Shown piece by piece: positions 1-5,528 of a stretch of DNA of 5,528 bases. The notes under the pieces are model-generated. The model was not told the DNA's origin, searched no databases, and saw nothing but the letters and a program-made list of their open reading frames with translations. Position numbers and translations under genes: made by a program. Position 1 is the stretch's first letter. Each line of letters begins with the position of its first letter. The stretch is from Gemmatimonadales bacterium (lineage in GTDB: Bacteria; Gemmatimonadota; Gemmatimonadetes; Gemmatimonadales; GWC2-71-9). Where the stretch lies: the NCBI GenBank assembly GCA_013816685.1, contig JACDDX010000133.1:1-5528 (forward strand). Reading direction: 5' to 3'.

Positions 1-1
1 G

Positions 2-814
2 CTACTCTTCGACCGGCTCGACACCGTCGTGCTGACCAGCGCGACGCTCGCGACGGGCGGCGACTTTTCCTTCCTCGAAGGCCGTGTCGGACTCGCCGGC
101 GAGGACTCTCCGGTCACGGTGCGAGAGGCCCTGGCCTCGCCCTTCGATTACCCGTCCCAGTGTCTCTTCGGGATCCCGCACGATCTGCCCGAGCCGCGGG
201 TGGACGAGCCGGCGCACGCGGCGGCGGTGGTGCAGGTGGTCGCCGATCTGGCGTTCGCCTCGGATGGCGGGATGTTCGTGCTCTTCACGAGTCATGTCGC
301 ACTGCGGCGCGCTGCCGTGGAGTTGCGCGGAGCTCTCGGCCATCGCTGGCCGCTGCTGGTGCAAGGGGAGGCGCCGCGCGATGTGCTGCTGCGCCGCTTC
401 CGGTCGGCGGAGAACGCGATCCTGCTGGGCACCGATTCATTCTGGGAAGGCGTGGATGTGCCGGGACGCGCGCTCCGTGCGCTCGTGCTCACCAAGCTAC
501 CTTTCAAGGTGCCGTCGGAGCCCGTCACCGCAGCCCGTCTCGAGCGTCTGGCCGAGGAGGGGATGGATGGGTTCATGAACTATCTGCTGCCCCACGCCGC
601 GCTCAAGCTCAAGCAGGGGTTCGGGCGGCTGATCCGGGGCCGGCAGGACGTGGGTGTGGTGCTGCTGCTCGACAGCCGCGTCGTGACCAAGCGCTACGGG
701 CCGCTGGTCCTCAGCGGGCTCCCACGGGCAGACCGCGTGGTCGGGAGCTGGGCGCACGTGCTGACGAAGTGCGAAGATTTCTTCGCGCGCTCAGGGATCG
801 GGGCGCCGGCGTGA
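2..814 (+). CDS. DinG/XPD-family ATP-dependent DNA helicase, C-terminal part (5' truncated)
   Basis: The visible 270 residues are the second helicase domain of a superfamily 2 DinG/Rad3-type DNA helicase, an ATP-driven 5'-3' enzyme involved in clearing unusual DNA structures during repair and replication. Residues are numbered from the first full codon at base 2. Motif III is TSATL (12-16). The segment MFVLFTSH near 96-103 fits the strand before motif IV. Motif V is LLGTDSFWEGVDVPG (141-155). Motif VI is QGFGRLIR (205-212), with R209 and R212 as the expected ATP-contacting arginines. The Walker A/B motifs, any 4Fe-4S cysteines and any exonuclease domain would lie left of the window and cannot be judged, so DinG, YoaA and exonuclease-fused forms are not separated. 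The reading frame is open from base 2 and ends at TGA 812-814, overlapping the next gene by 4 bp. The family call is secure; the exact orthologue is not. Confidence 0.93.
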   Translation, partial: LLFDRLDTVVLTSATLATGGDFSFLEGRVGLAGEDSPVTVREALASPFDYPSQCLFGIPHDLPEPRVDEPAHAAAVVQVVADLAFASDGGMFVLFTSHVALRRAAVELRGALGHRWPLLVQGEAPRDVLLRRFRSAENAILLGTDSFWEGVDVPGRALRALVLTKLPFKVPSEPVTAARLERLAEEGMDGFMNYLLPHAALKLKQGFGRLIRGRQDVGVVLLLDSRVVTKRYGPLVLSGLPRADRVVGSWAHVLTKCEDFFARSGIGAPA

Positions 815-1434
815 TTCCGCTCACCCCCTCCAAGATCGTCTGCGTCGGCCGCAACTACGCTGCCCACGCGCGTGAGCTCGGCAACACGGTGCCGGACTTG
901 CCGATGCTGTTCCTCAAGCCACCGAGCGCGCTGCTCGGACCGGGCGAGACGATCCGGCTGCCGGCGGTATCGGCGCAGGTGGAGTTCGAGGGCGAGATCG
1001 GCGTGGTCATCGGGAAGCGGCTCTGGCGGGCGGACCTGGCCGGGGCCGAGCGCGGCATCGGCGGGTTCATCTGTGTCAATGACGTGACCTGCCGCGATCT
1101 CCAGAAGCGGGATGGACAGTGGGGGCGGGCCAAAGGGTTCGACACCTTCTGTCCCTTGGGCCCGCGGGTGGTCGGTGGACTCGACTGGCGCGCGCTGGAA
1201 GTGGTGACGCGCGTCAATGGCGTCGAGCGGCAGCGCGCGACGAGCGCCGACATGGTGGTCTCGATACCGGCGCTCTTGGCGTTCGTGAGTGAGATCATGA
1301 CGCTCGAGCCGGGCGATCTCATCGCCACCGGGACGCCGGCCGGGACCGGCCCGCTGGCCCATGGTGACGTGGTCGAAGTGGAGATCCCGGGCGTCGGCGT
1401 CCTGTCCAATCCTGTTCGCGAAGGAGATCGATGA
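811..1434 (+). CDS. Fumarylacetoacetate hydrolase (FAH) family protein
   Basis: A 207-residue single-domain FAH superfamily enzyme, probably cytoplasmic and Mg/Mn-dependent. The family hydrolyses, decarboxylates or isomerises acylpyruvates, oxaloacetate and aromatic-ring-cleavage products. It opens with the typical KIVCVGRNYAAHARELG stretch (8-24) and continues with LFLKPPSALLGPG. The likely metal ligands are E60 and E62 in VEFEGEIGVVIGK and D91 in NDVTCRDLQ. Also conserved are K108 in AKGFDTFCPLGP and the C-terminal ATGTPAGTG loop (172-180). The length suits the short FAHD1-like group rather than the 400-aa FAH of tyrosine breakdown. The GTG start at 811 overlaps the helicase stop (GTGA) and places the first beta strand right at the N-terminus. 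The frame stays open far upstream, but that part is only a shadow of the helicase gene. No strong ribosome site precedes GTG (AGGGA at 793-797 is distant), so coupling to helicase translation is likely. The substrate cannot be read from the sequence. Confidence 0.93.
   Translation: MIPLTPSKIVCVGRNYAAHARELGNTVPDLPMLFLKPPSALLGPGETIRLPAVSAQVEFEGEIGVVIGKRLWRADLAGAERGIGGFICVNDVTCRDLQKRDGQWGRAKGFDTFCPLGPRVVGGLDWRALEVVTRVNGVERQRATSADMVVSIPALLAFVSEIMTLEPGDLIATGTPAGTGPLAHGDVVEVEIPGVGVLSNPVREGDR
1421..1426 (+). promoter_or_regulatory. Ribosome binding site of the aminotransferase gene
   Basis: AAGGAG lies 4 bases before ATG 1431, inside the last codons of the FAH gene. It is the clearest Shine-Dalgarno match in the window. 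It fixes the aminotransferase start at the ATGA overlap and suggests the gene can be initiated efficiently as well as by coupling. Confidence 0.75.
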
Positions 1435-2627
1435 TCACCCTGAGCGACCGCCTGCAGCGCCTGCCCGGCTATCCACTCGCCGAGGTGCCGACCATCAAGC
1501 GGCGGCTGATCGCGGCCGGGATGGACGTGATCGATCTGGGCGCCGGAGACAATGACGCCCCGCCCCCGGCGGTGGCCGTCGACGCGATGACCGCCGCACT
1601 CCGGCAGCCAGCGTTGAGCAAGTACGGGTTCCAGCAGGGGCTCCTCGAGTACCGACAGGCGGCATCGCGCTGGGTGGAACGGCGGTTTGGCGTGCAGGTG
1701 GATCCGGTCACCGAGACGCTGCCGCTCATCGGCTCCAAGGACGGGTTGGCGCACCTGCCGTTCGCGGTGATCAACCCGGGCGACGTCTCCATCATCCCCG
1801 AGCCCGGCTACCAGGCCTACATCGGCGGGTCGATGCTGGCGGGCGCGCATCCCTACATCGCGCCGCTCCGGCCCGAACACGGCTTCCTGCTCGAGCTGGA
1901 TCAGATTCCCGAGGAGACGCTCCGCCGCGCCCGGCTCGTGTTCGTGAACTACCCGAACAATCCCACTGCCGCCGTCGCGACGGTCGAGTATCTCCAACGC
2001 ACCGTGGCCATCTGCCGGCGCTATGGGATTCTGCTCGCCTACGACAACGCCTACTGCGATCTCACCTTCGACGGCTATCGCGCGCCGAGCATCTTCGAGA
2101 TCCCGGGCGCCCGCGACGTCGCGCTCGAATTCTTCTCACTGTCGAAGAGCTTCTCGATGACCGGGTGGCGACTCGGATTCGCCATCGGCCGGCCGGAGCT
2201 CATCGGTGCGCTGACCCGGATCAAGTCCTACACCGACACCGGGCCATTTCTCGCGGTGCAGAAGGCCGGCGCTGCGACCCTGGACCAGGCGGAGGCGCTG
2301 GTAATACCGGTGCGCGAGGAGCTCCAGCGGCGCCGCGATGCGGGCGTGGAGGCCCTACGGAGTGCCGGCTTCCAGCTCGAGACACCGAAGGCGGCGATGT
2401 ATCTCTGGGTGAACCTGCCCTCCGGTATCGCGTCCGCTCCGTTCGCCACCCGCGCGCTCGAAGAGACCGGCGCGCTGGTGCTGCCCGGGAGCGCCTTCGG
2501 CCCGGCGGGCGAGGGCTACTTCCGGATCGCGCTTACCGTCGGTCCCGACCGACTCCGGGAGGCCGCCCGCCGTCTGGGGACGACGCTGATCTCGATCTCC
2601 CGAGGGGAGCTTGCGGCCGCCACTTGA
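1431..2627 (+). CDS. Class I/II PLP-dependent aminotransferase, LL-diaminopimelate aminotransferase-like
   Basis: A complete 398-residue fold-type I aminotransferase using pyridoxal phosphate (PLP), expected in the cytoplasm. The N-terminal part has IDLGAGDNDAPPP, then GFQQG, the GSKDG cofactor-phosphate loop (101-105) and the PGYQAY stretch. NYPNNPT (173-179) carries the PLP-contacting N177. AYDNAY supplies D205 for the pyridine nitrogen and Y208. FSLSKSFSMTGWRLGF contains the Schiff-base lysine K239 and the phosphate-binding R247. R365 in GYFRIALTV is the expected substrate-carboxylate arginine. Every key catalytic residue is present, so the enzyme should be active. GSKDG together with SKSFSMTGWR most resembles the LL-diaminopimelate aminotransferase group (lysine/peptidoglycan precursor synthesis), but aspartate, alanine and other transaminases share the fold, so the substrate stays open. 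The ATG start overlaps the FAH stop (ATGA) and has a good ribosome site. The 3' end overlaps the next gene by 17 bp. Confidence 0.93.
   Translation: MITLSDRLQRLPGYPLAEVPTIKRRLIAAGMDVIDLGAGDNDAPPPAVAVDAMTAALRQPALSKYGFQQGLLEYRQAASRWVERRFGVQVDPVTETLPLIGSKDGLAHLPFAVINPGDVSIIPEPGYQAYIGGSMLAGAHPYIAPLRPEHGFLLELDQIPEETLRRARLVFVNYPNNPTAAVATVEYLQRTVAICRRYGILLAYDNAYCDLTFDGYRAPSIFEIPGARDVALEFFSLSKSFSMTGWRLGFAIGRPELIGALTRIKSYTDTGPFLAVQKAGAATLDQAEALVIPVREELQRRRDAGVEALRSAGFQLETPKAAMYLWVNLPSGIASAPFATRALEETGALVLPGSAFGPAGEGYFRIALTVGPDRLREAARRLGTTLISISRGELAAAT
2602..2609 (+). promoter_or_regulatory. Ribosome binding site supporting a TTG start at 2611
   Basis: The purine run GAGGGGAG lies inside the end of the aminotransferase gene just before TTG 2611. 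Pairing through GAGG (2602-2605) leaves a 5-base spacer. An in-frame TGA at 2587-2589 rules out any start further upstream, and the next in-frame GTG (2680) would cut the membrane helix in half. TTG is therefore the best start. Confidence 0.6.
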
Positions 2628-3495
2628 GCTGCGCCCGCCCAGACCGCCCCGGTGGTCGCTCCTGGCACTGGGTGCCAGCGTGGCGATTCACGCGCTCCTG
2701 ATGCTCGGCTCCGTCGACGGGCGAGCGCCGAAGGTCCGACGCCCCCCGTCACGGCTCATGGTGCTGGGCTCGCCGGACGAGGGCCGCGCCGTCGACATGC
2801 GGTACCAGGGCCGGCGTCCCGTCGCCGTCAGCGGCGGACGCGTCCGGAAGGCGCCGCCGCCGCGCCCTCCGGCCAGCGTGCGACCATCGCCCAACGTCGT
2901 CGTCGAGTCGACGCCCCGCCCGGTACCGACCCCGCACGACAGTGGGGCGGTCATCGCATCATCCGCCGGTGTGGAGCGCATCGGTCCCGGGCTGGCGGGG
3001 GGCCGCCTCTGGGTGCGCCCGCTGCCGTTGCCACCCAGGGAGCTGGCCGGTCGTCTGAGCCGCAGCCACGCGCAACTGGTCGACAGCGCCGTGTCCGCGG
3101 TGGTGCAGGCGTTTCTCGACTCAGTGGCGGCCGAGCCCGCGAATCGCGACGCGACGCTCCCGAGCTGGACGACCGAGTTTGCCGGAAAGAAATTCGGACT
3201 GGACAGCCGAAACCTCTACGTTGCCGGGCTCAAGATTCCGGCGGCGGTACTGGCGCTGCTGCCGCTTCCGGGCGGCAACCTCGATCAGAACAAGGCGTAC
3301 AGTCACATCATGGACCTGCGGTCCGACATTCAGTATGCGGCACGGCGAGCCGAAAACGCCGAGGAGTTCAAGCAGATGATCAGGGACATGCGCCAGCGGA
3401 AAGAGCGGGAGCGCGAGTTTGCGCGGAACCAGCGTCGCACGCCTGGCGCCGCGGACACCGCCGCGGTCGCCAGGGCTGGGAGCGGATCTCAATGA
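2611..3495 (+). CDS. Unrecognised membrane-anchored protein with TonB-like N-terminal helix and proline-rich linker
   Basis: The 294-residue protein has no family I can name. A basic, proline-rich start (arginines 2, 8, 11, 14) precedes one hydrophobic helix (about 15-35), which predicts cytoplasm-in topology with the rest outside the membrane. The helix contains SVAIH (23-27), matching the Ser-x-x-x-His spacing of the TonB membrane helix that engages ExbB/ExbD. Residues 40-110 are rich in Pro, Arg and Ser, as in a TonB-like periplasmic spacer. A probably folded part follows (about 135-275): a helix at 149-173, a segment LYVAGLKIPAAVLALLPLPG (202-221), then a very charged helix with EEFKQMIRDM and RQRKEREREF ending near 272, and a disordered tail. 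No TonB C-terminal domain signature is visible. It starts at TTG 2611, overlapping the aminotransferase by 17 bp, and its stop overlaps the next ATG. Gene reality is well supported by layout; function is unknown. Confidence 0.8.
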   Translation: MRPPLELRPPRPPRWSLLALGASVAIHALLMLGSVDGRAPKVRRPPSRLMVLGSPDEGRAVDMRYQGRRPVAVSGGRVRKAPPPRPPASVRPSPNVVVESTPRPVPTPHDSGAVIASSAGVERIGPGLAGGRLWVRPLPLPPRELAGRLSRSHAQLVDSAVSAVVQAFLDSVAAEPANRDATLPSWTTEFAGKKFGLDSRNLYVAGLKIPAAVLALLPLPGGNLDQNKAYSHIMDLRSDIQYAARRAENAEEFKQMIRDMRQRKEREREFARNQRRTPGAADTAAVARAGSGSQ

Positions 3496-3935
3496 AGCTG
3501 GTCGACCCCGAGGAGACGATCGTCCTCGTCACCGGCCAGCCGGCGGTGAACGGCGAGCGTGACCGCGCGTTCGCGGACCGGCTCAAGGCTGAGATCGACG
3601 CGCGGGGGCTGGGACATGCCTATCGTCGCGCCGTCCTCGTCTCCGATCGGTGGTATCTGGAGAACGAGCTGTTCCAGATGAATCCCACGATCGCCATCGG
3701 CGGCCCCGGCGTCAACGAGGCGTCCGCGCGATTCGCGGAGTCGCTGCCGACCGTGCTCGGCCGGGAGGAGCGGGTGTTCGTGCAGGCCGATTTCGAGGAT
3801 GAGCCCAAGCGCGCCGCGCTCTGGGGCGTGGATGCCGCGGCCACGGGCGACGCGGTCGACGCCTTCATGACCGAGGGGTTTCTGGATGACCTGCTTGGGC
3901 GGGTGTGGCGGTTTCGGGTGGAGACGTTCCTCTAG
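3492..3935 (+). CDS. Unrecognised alpha/beta protein, 147 aa
   Basis: I do not recognise this family. The protein is small, soluble and acidic, with no signal peptide or membrane helix. Its pattern alternates strands and helices: strand TIVLVTG (9-15), a charged helix (about 22-38), strand RRAVLVSD (45-52), strand PTIAIGGPGVN (65-75), a helix to about 85, strand RVFVQADFED (94-103), then WGVDAAATGDAVDAF (111-125) and a C-terminal helix FLDDLLGRVWRF. The glycine turn GGPGVN after a hydrophobic strand suggests a Rossmann-like or nucleotide-handling fold, but this is only a shape argument and no catalytic motif is certain. The ATG start overlaps the stop of the TonB-helix-like gene (ATGA), with a modest GGGAG ribosome site at 3478-3482, 9 bases upstream. 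The open frame continues further upstream, but only as a shadow of the preceding gene. It is the last gene of the plus-strand set and ends 2 bp from the convergent gene's stop. Confidence 0.78.
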   Translation: MKLVDPEETIVLVTGQPAVNGERDRAFADRLKAEIDARGLGHAYRRAVLVSDRWYLENELFQMNPTIAIGGPGVNEASARFAESLPTVLGREERVFVQADFEDEPKRAALWGVDAAATGDAVDAFMTEGFLDDLLGRVWRFRVETFL

Positions 3936-3943
3936 CGCTAGAG
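3930..3943. repeat. Perfect 14-bp palindrome spanning two convergent stop codons
   Basis: CTCTAGCGCTAGAG reads the same on both strands. It holds the plus-strand TAG (3933-3935) and the minus-strand TAG (3940-3938) symmetrically around a GC centre. As RNA it could form only a 5-bp stem with a GCGC loop and no U-run on either side, so it is a poor intrinsic terminator. A protein-binding or merely coincidental palindrome is possible. Confidence 0.6.
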
Positions 3944-4492
3944 TCCAAGCAGATCGGCCAGCGCCCGGTCCACCACTTCGGTCGCGTTGCCCTCGACAAC
4001 CTTCCGCAGCACGTCCATCGCCTCGAGTGGCAGACTCTCGGGGTGAATTCGATCGCGCGCATAGCGCACGATGTTCCCCAACGGGATCGGCGCCACCGTC
4101 GGCTCGTCCTCCTCCTCCGCGACTGCGTCCTCGTAGCTCGGCACACTCGCCGACCACGGTTCGTCGGTTGCCCCGTCAAGGTCCGGCACCCTGGCCATCG
4201 CGAAGAGCTGACATTGGAGGCCGGGCGGTGCCTCGCGCGCGACGAGCACCACCGGCAGCGGCTCGGCGAAGAGCCGATGCGCCTGGATCTGCTGCCAGGC
4301 CTCCGGGGGCATCACGGACCGCGCGATGAGGCGATCGTTGCGGTACGTGCCCATGCAGAGCATGCCGTCGGGGACGCGCTCGTCGTCCACCAGCCCAACG
4401 GTCAGTGCTACGGGAGCTTCGGTGGCGGCGATTGCCACAGGGGTCGGGGAGGACTGCTGATCGGCCGGTTCCGGGAGGTCGTTGCTCGTCAT
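3938..4492 (-). CDS. Unrecognised acidic protein downstream of CapA, 184 aa
   Basis: No family recognised. The protein appears soluble, with no signal peptide or membrane helix. Residues 1-26 are a low-complexity Pro/Ser/Ala/Thr start. Residues 27-105 look like a beta-rich folded part, with VALTVGLVDDERV, MLCMGTYRNDRLIARSVMPP and LPVVLVAREAPPG. An acidic stretch EDAVAEEEDE (121-130) acts as a likely linker. A C-terminal helical segment (about 139-184) contains NIVRYARDRIHP, then EAMDVLRKVV and EVVDRALADLLGL. The ATG at 4492-4490 lies 6 bases after the stop of the CapA-family gene with no Shine-Dalgarno-like sequence, so translation probably depends on ribosomes arriving from that gene. Continuous high-GC coding over the whole length and tight spacing on both sides support a real gene. 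Its job cannot be inferred beyond co-expression with CapA. Confidence 0.75.
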   Translation of the reverse strand: MTSNDLPEPADQQSSPTPVAIAATEAPVALTVGLVDDERVPDGMLCMGTYRNDRLIARSVMPPEAWQQIQAHRLFAEPLPVVLVAREAPPGLQCQLFAMARVPDLDGATDEPWSASVPSYEDAVAEEEDEPTVAPIPLGNIVRYARDRIHPESLPLEAMDVLRKVVEGNATEVVDRALADLLGL

Positions 4493-4498
4493 CAGGAA

Positions 4499-5528
4499 TC
4501 AGTAGGCCCGCGGCTCGGGTTCGGCAAGCGCCGGGGCCACCGAGTCGGGAGGGAGGTCGGGAGGGAGGACGATGCCGCGGGCATCGATCCGGGCGCCACT
4601 CCTGCCGAAGTCCTCGCCCGAAAGCCGGCGGACCAGCGCGATCGCATGCCGGGCAGGGTCGGGCCGCGGCCCGCGCTGCGGCTCCTGCACCATGGGGACC
4701 AGCTGCGCGCTCGCGAGTGTGCGGTCGGGTGCGAAGCGGAGCCGGAGCACGCCGGTGATGCCCAGCGGACCGGTGAGGCTGAAGCCCCGGTACGTCAGGA
4801 AATTGCCCAGCGAGTAGACGATCGGCCGGCCGTTGTAGAACTCGATCCCGCGGAGGACGTGGGGCCCATGCCCCACCACGACATCAGCCCCGGCGTTGAT
4901 CACGGTGCGCGCCCAGGCGCGGAGATCGCCGCGGGGCTCAGTGCCGAGCGATTCCGCGGCTGCCGCCACATGCACCGCGCTCACCCCCTCCGCCCCCCCG
5001 TGGAAGGTGACGATCAGCAGGTCCACCAGCGGCCGGATCGAATCCACCACGGCGGCGCTCCGGGCGAGGTCGAGGAGGTCGTACGAGTGCGGGTAGGTCG
5101 TGAAGCCGATCAGGCCGACGATCGTCGTCCCCTGCTCGCGCCGCACCGTGTCGATTGCGATGTCGCCGAGCGGGCCGTAGGTGCGAAGGCCAAGCCACGC
5201 GAGCGCCGACTGGCTCGACCAGCGCCCGAACGATCCGTAATCGTTGGCGTGATTGTTGGCCAGATTCAGGTGGGTGAATCCCGCTTCGGCCAGACGGAGT
5301 GCGAGCGAGACCGGCGTGCGGAAGGCGAAGCAGCGGCCCGGCCGCCTGGCTCGCACACATTTCTCCGATTCGCCGGCGTCGGCCAGGACGCCTTCGAAGT
5401 TGCCCACCACCAGATCGGCGGCGAGTGCGGAACGCGCCCCGCGAAGGAGCGATCGGCCCCCGTCCTCGGGGACACCGTCGGCGAGCGTGCTGGTGCCGAG
5501 GTTGATGTCCCCCACGAAGCTCATCGTC
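4499..5528 (-). CDS. CapA family protein (metallophosphoesterase-like), 5' end cut by window edge
   Basis: A member of the CapA/PGA_cap family, a calcineurin-like metallophosphoesterase fold named after the Bacillus poly-gamma-glutamate capsule protein. Such proteins usually act outside the cytoplasm on envelope polymers. Motifs in order, numbered from Met at 5524: FVGDINLG with D6, GNFEG with N42 and E44, LANNHANDYG (88-97) with N91, H92 and D95, TFHGGAEG with H175 and E179, VVGHGPHVLRGIE with H219 and H222, and PIVYSLGNF (234-242). All expected metal and substrate positions are present. Two cysteines (C56, C65) could form a disulphide. The frame stays open through 5525-5527 (ACG, Thr), and GDxxxG normally follows a signal or lipoprotein leader, so the true start is probably beyond the right edge and ATG 5524 is internal. 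The C-terminus ends in a proline-rich tail with LPPD repeated. The gene runs 6 bp ahead of the 184-aa gene. A poly-gamma-glutamate role is not implied, since no capB/capC is visible. Confidence 0.92.
   Translation of the reverse strand, partial: TMSFVGDINLGTSTLADGVPEDGGRSLLRGARSALAADLVVGNFEGVLADAGESEKCVRARRPGRCFAFRTPVSLALRLAEAGFTHLNLANNHANDYGSFGRWSSQSALAWLGLRTYGPLGDIAIDTVRREQGTTIVGLIGFTTYPHSYDLLDLARSAAVVDSIRPLVDLLIVTFHGGAEGVSAVHVAAAAESLGTEPRGDLRAWARTVINAGADVVVGHGPHVLRGIEFYNGRPIVYSLGNFLTYRGFSLTGPLGITGVLRLRFAPDRTLASAQLVPMVQEPQRGPRPDPARHAIALVRRLSGEDFGRSGARIDARGIVLPPDLPPDSVAPALAEPEPRAY
4545..4568 (+). repeat. Tandem 12-bp repeat (two exact copies) with G-quadruplex pattern
   Basis: TCGGGAGGGAGG occurs twice in direct succession (4545-4556 and 4557-4568), in the 3' part of the CapA-family gene. 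On the plus strand it provides four GGG runs with gaps of 1, 5 and 1 bases, fitting the usual intramolecular G-quadruplex pattern. On the coding (minus) strand it encodes LPPD twice (residues 320-327), in the proline-rich tail after the catalytic domain. Confidence 0.7.

Noticed and set aside
160..810. Upstream in-frame extension of the FAH gene, giving a 424-aa protein
   Set aside because: This part is a shadow of the helicase gene in another frame: Arg/Ala/Gly-rich, without FAH motifs. The FAH fold begins directly after GTG 811.
855..1997. 380-aa open frame on the minus strand
   Set aside because: It lies opposite the FAH and aminotransferase genes, whose motifs are well conserved. Its composition (His/Arg/Pro-rich) is typical of high-GC antisense frames.
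2652..3491. Upstream in-frame extension of the 147-aa gene
   Set aside because: The translation is Arg/Gly/Ala low-complexity and overlaps the TonB-helix-like gene entirely. The ATG at the ATGA overlap is the natural start.
3150..3495. TonB C-terminal domain in the 294-aa protein
   Set aside because: I looked for the TonB end pattern (YP..A...G..G.V and the following strands) and did not see it. Only the N-terminal helix and linker resemble TonB.
3930..3943. Intrinsic terminator at the convergent junction
   Set aside because: The palindrome gives only a 5-bp stem and no T-run follows on either strand, so it was listed as a repeat.
3489..4157. 222-aa open frame on the minus strand across the convergent junction
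   Set aside because: It covers parts of two better-supported genes in other frames, with Gly/Arg-rich antisense-like composition and no recognisable motif.
3886..4329. 147-aa open frame on the plus strand
   Set aside because: Composition is Arg/Ala/Pro/Ser-rich and it is antisense to the 184-aa gene; no motif or ribosome site.
1..5528. Mobile element, CRISPR array, defence island or RNA gene
   Set aside because: No transposase/integrase motifs, no spaced direct repeats, no tRNA or rRNA-like segments, and no non-coding gap long enough to hold a structured RNA.

Overview
This is a very high-GC bacterial window (GC clearly above 60%, with strong G/C preference at third codon positions). It is almost entirely coding: apart from partial codons at the two edges, only about 8 bases lie outside genes. 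Bacterial origin is supported by GTG/TTG starts, Shine-Dalgarno-like sites and ATGA/GTGA overlaps. I suspect a high-GC environmental Gram-negative, and Gemmatimonadota-like is the best guess. That rests on the mix of genes, not on any marker gene, so confidence is low.

Plus strand, 1 to 3935: five co-directional genes, each overlapping the next. (1) The C-terminal 270 residues of a DinG/XPD-type ATP-dependent DNA helicase, cut by the left edge. (2) A compact 207-aa fumarylacetoacetate hydrolase (FAH) superfamily enzyme. (3) A 398-aa fold-type I PLP aminotransferase that looks most like the LL-diaminopimelate/aspartate class. (4) A 294-aa membrane-anchored protein. Its N-terminal helix resembles the energised helix of TonB (Ser-x-x-x-His) and is followed by a proline-rich stretch, but it has no recognisable TonB C-terminal domain. 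(5) A 147-aa alpha/beta protein I do not recognise. The overlaps are 4, 4, 17 and 4 bp, so the genes are probably co-transcribed and translationally coupled.

Minus strand, 5528 to 3938: a CapA-family metallophosphoesterase-like protein, cut by the right edge, followed 6 bp downstream by an unrecognised 184-aa acidic protein. This pair converges on the plus-strand genes. The two stop codons are 2 bp apart and sit symmetrically inside a perfect 14-bp palindrome.

The genes do not form an obvious single pathway. The FAH enzyme and the aminotransferase could both act on 2-oxo acids, but this is inference. I saw no tRNA, rRNA, CRISPR array, insertion sequence or standard intrinsic terminator. The least explained parts are the TonB-helix-like protein, the 147-aa protein after it, and the 184-aa partner of CapA. 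I found no clear evidence of a new defence or mobile system.
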